This document shows, piece by piece, positions 39,465 through 42,265 of a stretch of DNA of 42,265 nucleotides (position 1 is its first letter; each line of letters starts with the position of its first letter). The DNA is taken from IMG/VR virus record IMGVR_UViG_3300025889_000243, positions 1 to 42,265 of that record; one strand, written 5' to 3'. The stretch is from a virus. A program made the translations under genes and the position numbers. The notes below the pieces were generated by a model. It did not search any database and had not been told where the DNA came from. It saw only the letters and a list, made by a program, of their open reading frames with translations.

Positions 39465-39853
39465 TGTGTTTTCTTTATCTTACTACATATCCTAGAAGAC
39501 ACTAAAGTAGCTTGTTTATTACTCTTAAATACTTTTGACTCAGTGCATATGTATACAGCTTTATCTAAGTCGTTAGATCTTATGTAAACATCAAATAGTT
39601 TTCTTTTATTATGTTTTACCTGTATTACTTTTGAAGTAGAAGCAAAAGGTAAAGGTTTCCAATCATCTGTATAGACTTGTATAGAATAGTACTCTATACC
39701 TTCCCTTCTATTGAAGAGCTTCATTTTAGTTACGTGTACACCATCTATGTAAGATGACTTTAATGTCGGATAAGTCGGGGTCATTTCATGTGCGTTACTA
39801 TGAAGGCTTAAACATGAAAGAAAGGCCAACGCTAATGTTACTTGGCGATACAT
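39461..39853 (-). CDS. Exported PapD-like chaperone candidate
   Basis: The 130-residue protein has a signal peptide (MYRQVTLALAFLSCLSLHSN, then AH). The mature part reads TPTYPTLKSSYIDGVHVTKM, KLFNRREGIEYYSIQVYTDD, WKPLP and KVIQVKHNKRKLFDVYIRSN, which resembles the first Ig-like domain of PapD-type periplasmic chaperones (strands, KLFNRR, then an edge strand). Two Cys near the end could pair. It directly follows a pilin-like gene. The chaperone call is an inference from pattern and place. Confidence 0.5.
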   Translation of the reverse strand: MYRQVTLALAFLSCLSLHSNAHEMTPTYPTLKSSYIDGVHVTKMKLFNRREGIEYYSIQVYTDDWKPLPFASTSKVIQVKHNKRKLFDVYIRSNDLDKAVYICTESKVFKSNKQATLVSSRICSKIKKTQ

Positions 39854-40335
39854 TCCGCTACTATTAAAGCTGTATAATTACCTGCTGGTAATGCTTTTGT
39901 TGACCCATAACTTGCAGTAGATTTTACAGTAAACCATGTAGAACCTGCTAATGTCATATTAAACTCTGTAACATTGTTATATGTAACTTTAGCCGCTTCA
40001 TAAGCTGACATACCTGCTACACCTACTTGACCTACAATAGTACTTCCTGTCCAAGCTACTGCATCAGTCAGTGTAGGGCTAGATGAAAAGCTGTTAGGAT
40101 GTGTAAACTTTGTCTTATAATAGTCTGCTTGTGCTACATCAACTCTAATAGAAGCATGAACACCTCCATCAGAAGATTCTGTACTAAGTTTGTAAGGTAA
40201 TGGATGTCCATAAACACCATTAGTTTCAGTCCATATAGAACACTTAGGTTCTACTACACCATTAATAGGTGAGTCAACTGCCATTGCAGAGGTAGCTGAC
40301 ATTAGTAATGCTATCGTTGCTAATCTCTTAATCAT
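39838..40335 (-). CDS. Exported pilin-like / SCPU-like protein
   Basis: The 165-residue protein has a signal peptide (MIKRLATIALLMSATSAMAV), then GVVEPKCSIWTETNGVYGHP and a strand-rich body ending LPAGNYTALIVAECIAK, with one Cys near each end. This is the layout of chaperone-usher pilins and spore-coat-U-like proteins: an N-terminal Cys strand and a final YTALIV strand. It overlaps the chaperone-like gene. It may form or decorate a surface structure; no usher gene is present. Confidence 0.5.
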   Translation of the reverse strand: MIKRLATIALLMSATSAMAVDSPINGVVEPKCSIWTETNGVYGHPLPYKLSTESSDGGVHASIRVDVAQADYYKTKFTHPNSFSSSPTLTDAVAWTGSTIVGQVGVAGMSAYEAAKVTYNNVTEFNMTLAGSTWFTVKSTASYGSTKALPAGNYTALIVAECIAK

Positions 40336-40346
40336 AATATCTCCGA

Positions 40347-41273
40347 TTATTTATCATATTGAGAACGTACTATTGTTCTATGTAGTTTATCTTGTGCTAA
40401 ATTTCTTAATGCTTTAGTATTATCTTTTATTTCTGCGTCTTTTAATTCTATACTATCTTCGTAAGTACCACCTTCTATAGTTGCACCATAGTAACTATCT
40501 AGTGTGCCTGTAGAAGCTAACTGTTGCATCATAGCAAGTTGTTGCATTGGGTTAGCTATTTGTTCTGCCGCTCCAGCTACAGATAAAGCTCTCTCCATCT
40601 TTAACTCTTCTTGTTCTTCCTCTTTAGCCTTCTCTTCTTTCTTAGCTTCTTCTTCTTTCTGTTCAGCCTTACGATCTAATTGAAACTTTACCCATTCATC
40701 ATAATATGGATCATCTATATCAGGTTCATTATCTATTAAGTTGTTATCTAAAAGGTATTTATATAAAGCACTCTCATAGTCTGGACAGCTAGGATCTGCT
40801 AACGGTATAAAGCAAGGATCAAATCTGTAGTTATATGCTACAATAACATCACTGAGTGTTGCATCTCCTGTTACGCCTATACTTCCATCACCCCAACGAG
40901 TTCCTAAAGAAGGTGTAACAACATCAAATCCTATCTTAGTATTACTAGGTAGTTGATCCCAGTTATCATGTCTTTCGTATATGTTACCTGACCCACTAGC
41001 ATTCTTATTAACTATAGAAACTGTAGCATCTGCACTTGATTCTTTAGTGATTGTATACTTATGAAAGATTCCCTGTACTTCTAAACCTGCTTCTGGAGGA
41101 AGTATTTTTGACATATCCCAAGTATTTACATACTTAGCTACATTATCTGTTCTTCCATATAGTAGCTCAGAGGATAAATAAGAGGGCAAGCAACAGCCCA
41201 CCAACAGCACCAGCACCTGTAGCTGTACTCTTCGTATCTTCATCCCATTCTTCTTTCTTACCTGTCTTAGCAT
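40347..41273 (-). CDS. Exported protein with Glu/Lys coiled coil
   Basis: The frame gives up to 308 residues. The start is uncertain; MKIRRVQLQVLVLLVGCCLP (residue 11) would be a signal or lipoprotein-like start. The mature part has LLYGRTDNVAKYVNTWDMSK, ILPPEAGLEVQGIF, DPCFIPLADPSCPDY and then a Glu/Lys coiled coil (KAEQKEEEAKKEEKAKEEEQ). I recall very similar proteins in marine cyanophages without function. The first third overlaps the preceding gene by about 100 nt in another frame. Confidence 0.62.
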   Translation of the reverse strand: MLRQVRKKNGMKIRRVQLQVLVLLVGCCLPSYLSSELLYGRTDNVAKYVNTWDMSKILPPEAGLEVQGIFHKYTITKESSADATVSIVNKNASGSGNIYERHDNWDQLPSNTKIGFDVVTPSLGTRWGDGSIGVTGDATLSDVIVAYNYRFDPCFIPLADPSCPDYESALYKYLLDNNLIDNEPDIDDPYYDEWVKFQLDRKAEQKEEEAKKEEKAKEEEQEELKMERALSVAGAAEQIANPMQQLAMMQQLASTGTLDSYYGATIEGGTYEDSIELKDAEIKDNTKALRNLAQDKLHRTIVRSQYDK

Positions 41274-41769
41274 CAGGTATTAGATGAGGGTTATTGTTCC
41301 ATGCGTCTTTAGCTGGCTGACCTACAAGACCATCAAATGGACATGGTGTTCCAGCATTCATCATACTTTCAAATACTCTTTTGTCTTGGCAGAGTACAGA
41401 TACTGCCGCAACCTTCATTCCCATATCATAGAGAACTTTAGCGTTCTTCAGTCTTTCACAGTTCATATCTCTAGTTGTAACACCTGCTGATATACCTAGT
41501 ATCTGTGTCTGTACTGCACCTGACACACCTACTGTACATAAATCTGAGTTAGAGTTATTAATTGTAGGTGACATAGCTGAAGGTGGAGGTGACTTAACTG
41601 TAGTTTCTGATGTTAAATTAGAGTTAACTGTAGAGTTTGTATTACTGTTAGTCTCTATACAGTTAGCATTAGTAGCACTGTCACAACCTTCAGCATATAC
41701 TTGTTTAGCCATCATTAACATAAAAACTACAAGTATTGCTATTCCTGTATATATAAAAAATGATTTCAT
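41167..41769 (-). CDS. Exported Asn/Ser/Thr-rich protein with two hydrophobic ends
   Basis: The 200-residue protein has an N-terminal signal or anchor (MKSFFIYTGIAILVVFMLMM), an Asn/Ser/Thr-rich linker (ETNSNTNSTVNSNLTSETTV), a conserved-looking core (DLCTVGVSGAVQTQILGISA, NCERLKNAKVLYDMGMKVAA, MNAGTPCPFDG) and a C-terminal membrane segment (GAVGGLLLALLFIL). From memory the core is shared with marine T4-like phages. It could bridge the periplasm. Function unknown. Confidence 0.68.
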   Translation of the reverse strand: MKSFFIYTGIAILVVFMLMMAKQVYAEGCDSATNANCIETNSNTNSTVNSNLTSETTVKSPPPSAMSPTINNSNSDLCTVGVSGAVQTQILGISAGVTTRDMNCERLKNAKVLYDMGMKVAAVSVLCQDKRVFESMMNAGTPCPFDGLVGQPAKDAWNNNPHLIPDAKTGKKEEWDEDTKSTATGAGAVGGLLLALLFIL

Positions 41770-41772
41770 AAT

Positions 41773-42018
41773 TTACTTCCCATTAAAGCTCATCCATACA
41801 GCACCAGCTATAAATGTAAGTATAGCAACAGTTCCTATTTTAACAGTTGTATTCCATATAGACTTACGTGTATCTCTCCACGCATCCAGTAAAGATCTCA
41901 TTTCTTGTATGTCTTTAGCTGCATTTTCATCAGTTAAACCTATGCTCTCTAAAGCACGTTTAGCTGACCTATCTAGCATTGCCTCTAGTTCCTCTGGAGA
42001 AATCTTTAAGTTTGACAT
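41773..42018 (-). CDS. DUF6127-like protein with C-terminal TM
   Basis: The 81-residue protein starts MSNLKISPEELEAMLDRSAK, has DENAAKDIQEMRSLLDAWRD and ends with one membrane segment (VKIGTVAILTFIAGAVWMSF). This matches the DUF6127 pattern of small alphaproteobacterial phage proteins. A holin or inner-membrane anchor role is possible. It precedes the exported cluster. Confidence 0.72.
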   Translation of the reverse strand: MSNLKISPEELEAMLDRSAKRALESIGLTDENAAKDIQEMRSLLDAWRDTRKSIWNTTVKIGTVAILTFIAGAVWMSFNGK

Positions 42019-42092
42019 TTATTATACCCCTTCAGTGGAAATAAAGAGTACCCCCATCAGTGGAAAATGAGGGTACATCAGTGGAAAATGAT
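42019..42092 (+). repeat. Three oriented motif copies in a 74-nt gap
   Basis: Copies at 42026-42045 (CCCCTTCAGTGGAAATAAAG), 42049-42070 (CCCCCATCAGTGGAAAATGA) and 42073-42091 (GTACATCAGTGGAAAATGA) fill the gap between two leftward genes. They are on the + strand, antisense to those genes, and repeat the same two endings seen in the 23505-23648 cluster. Confidence 0.85.
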
Positions 42093-42263
42093 TTATTCTT
42101 CTTCTGTAGTTTCTTCTTTTTGTGGGCTTTCTATGTCTTGAATTAGCATATTTTCAAAACCCTTCTTGCCTACTTGTAGTTGATCGACATTAAATAAAGC
42201 ACTACCAATCTTACGATCTAAATCAACAATATGATTAACTATAGTTTTTTGCTTTTCAGTCAT
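42093..42263 (-). CDS. Small acidic protein at the right edge
   Basis: The 56-residue protein from the ATG at 42263 reads MTEKQKTIVNHIVDLDRKIG, then SALFNVDQLQVGKKGFENML and ends QKEETTEEE. It looks helical and ends acidic. The ribosome site is outside the window. I recall similar short proteins beside this exported cluster in marine phages. Function unknown. Confidence 0.65.
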   Translation of the reverse strand: MTEKQKTIVNHIVDLDRKIGSALFNVDQLQVGKKGFENMLIQDIESPQKEETTEEE

Positions 42264-42265
42264 AT

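Noticed and set aside
1-42265. Prophage or temperate phage
   Set aside because: No integrase, repressor or attachment-site-like repeat at the edges; replication and nucleotide genes are of virulent type.
1-42265. Window ends as the true circular junction
   Set aside because: Joining the ends would run the fibre frame into the small gene at 42263 without a fibre C-terminal domain; the cut appears arbitrary and sequence is missing.

Overview
The window is most of the genome of a tailed phage with a long non-contractile tail (siphovirus type), AT-rich (roughly 36% GC by eye). The host is probably a marine alphaproteobacterium. The tail genes resemble gene-transfer-agent and alphaproteobacterial phage tails (DUF2163, a WDC-motif DUF6950-like protein, a GTA-like terminase), and a DUF1127 protein, a DUF6127-like protein and a GHNGGP protein are present. 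Replication genes are of T7 type. I see no integrase, repressor, tRNA or CRISPR array, so a virulent lifestyle is likely. The left edge cuts a tail-fibre gene, so the genome extends beyond the window.

Layout. (1) 1-20153, leftward: packaging and virion genes in the order terS, terL, portal, two virion proteins, XkdF-type protease, scaffold, DUF2190 decoration protein, major capsid, connectors, tail tube, tail chaperones with a -1 frameshift, tape measure, distal tail proteins, tip protein, fibres. (2) 20154-20920: non-coding, with the late promoter, operator-like repeats and probably the packaging site. (3) 20921-22754, leftward: small early-type genes joined by a standard GGAGTC junction. 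(4) 22755-23686: non-coding control region with two repeat families, iteron-like repeats and rightward promoters; best candidate for the origin. (5) 23687-36380, rightward: small early genes, a sigma-like factor, primase-helicase, DNA polymerase, SSB, exonuclease, endonuclease I, metallophosphatase, HNH protein, methylase, MazG, DUF1127, class II ribonucleotide reductase and a DUF3310 protein. A bidirectional terminator follows. (6) 36440-42263, leftward: M15 endolysin, holins, and a run of exported, membrane and coiled-coil proteins, including a possible pilin/chaperone pair.

How the parts may work together. A 41-nt promoter-like element occurs three times with constant internal spacing: before terS, before the primase-helicase and before ssb. 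The phage also encodes a sigma-70-like factor. The simplest model is that this factor switches on replication and virion genes together. Two of the three copies also share a downstream leader with AACGTAAGT repeats.

Most unusual signals. (a) A motif close to CCNNMRRTGGAAAWWRA occurs about 28 times, almost always on the + strand whatever the gene direction, in genes and between them. (b) The prohead protease appears to lose its conserved C-terminal motif to the next frame, which suggests a +1 frameshift making a protease-scaffold fusion. (c) The exported-protein module in the right arm resembles, from memory, clusters in marine T4-like phages and has no known function.
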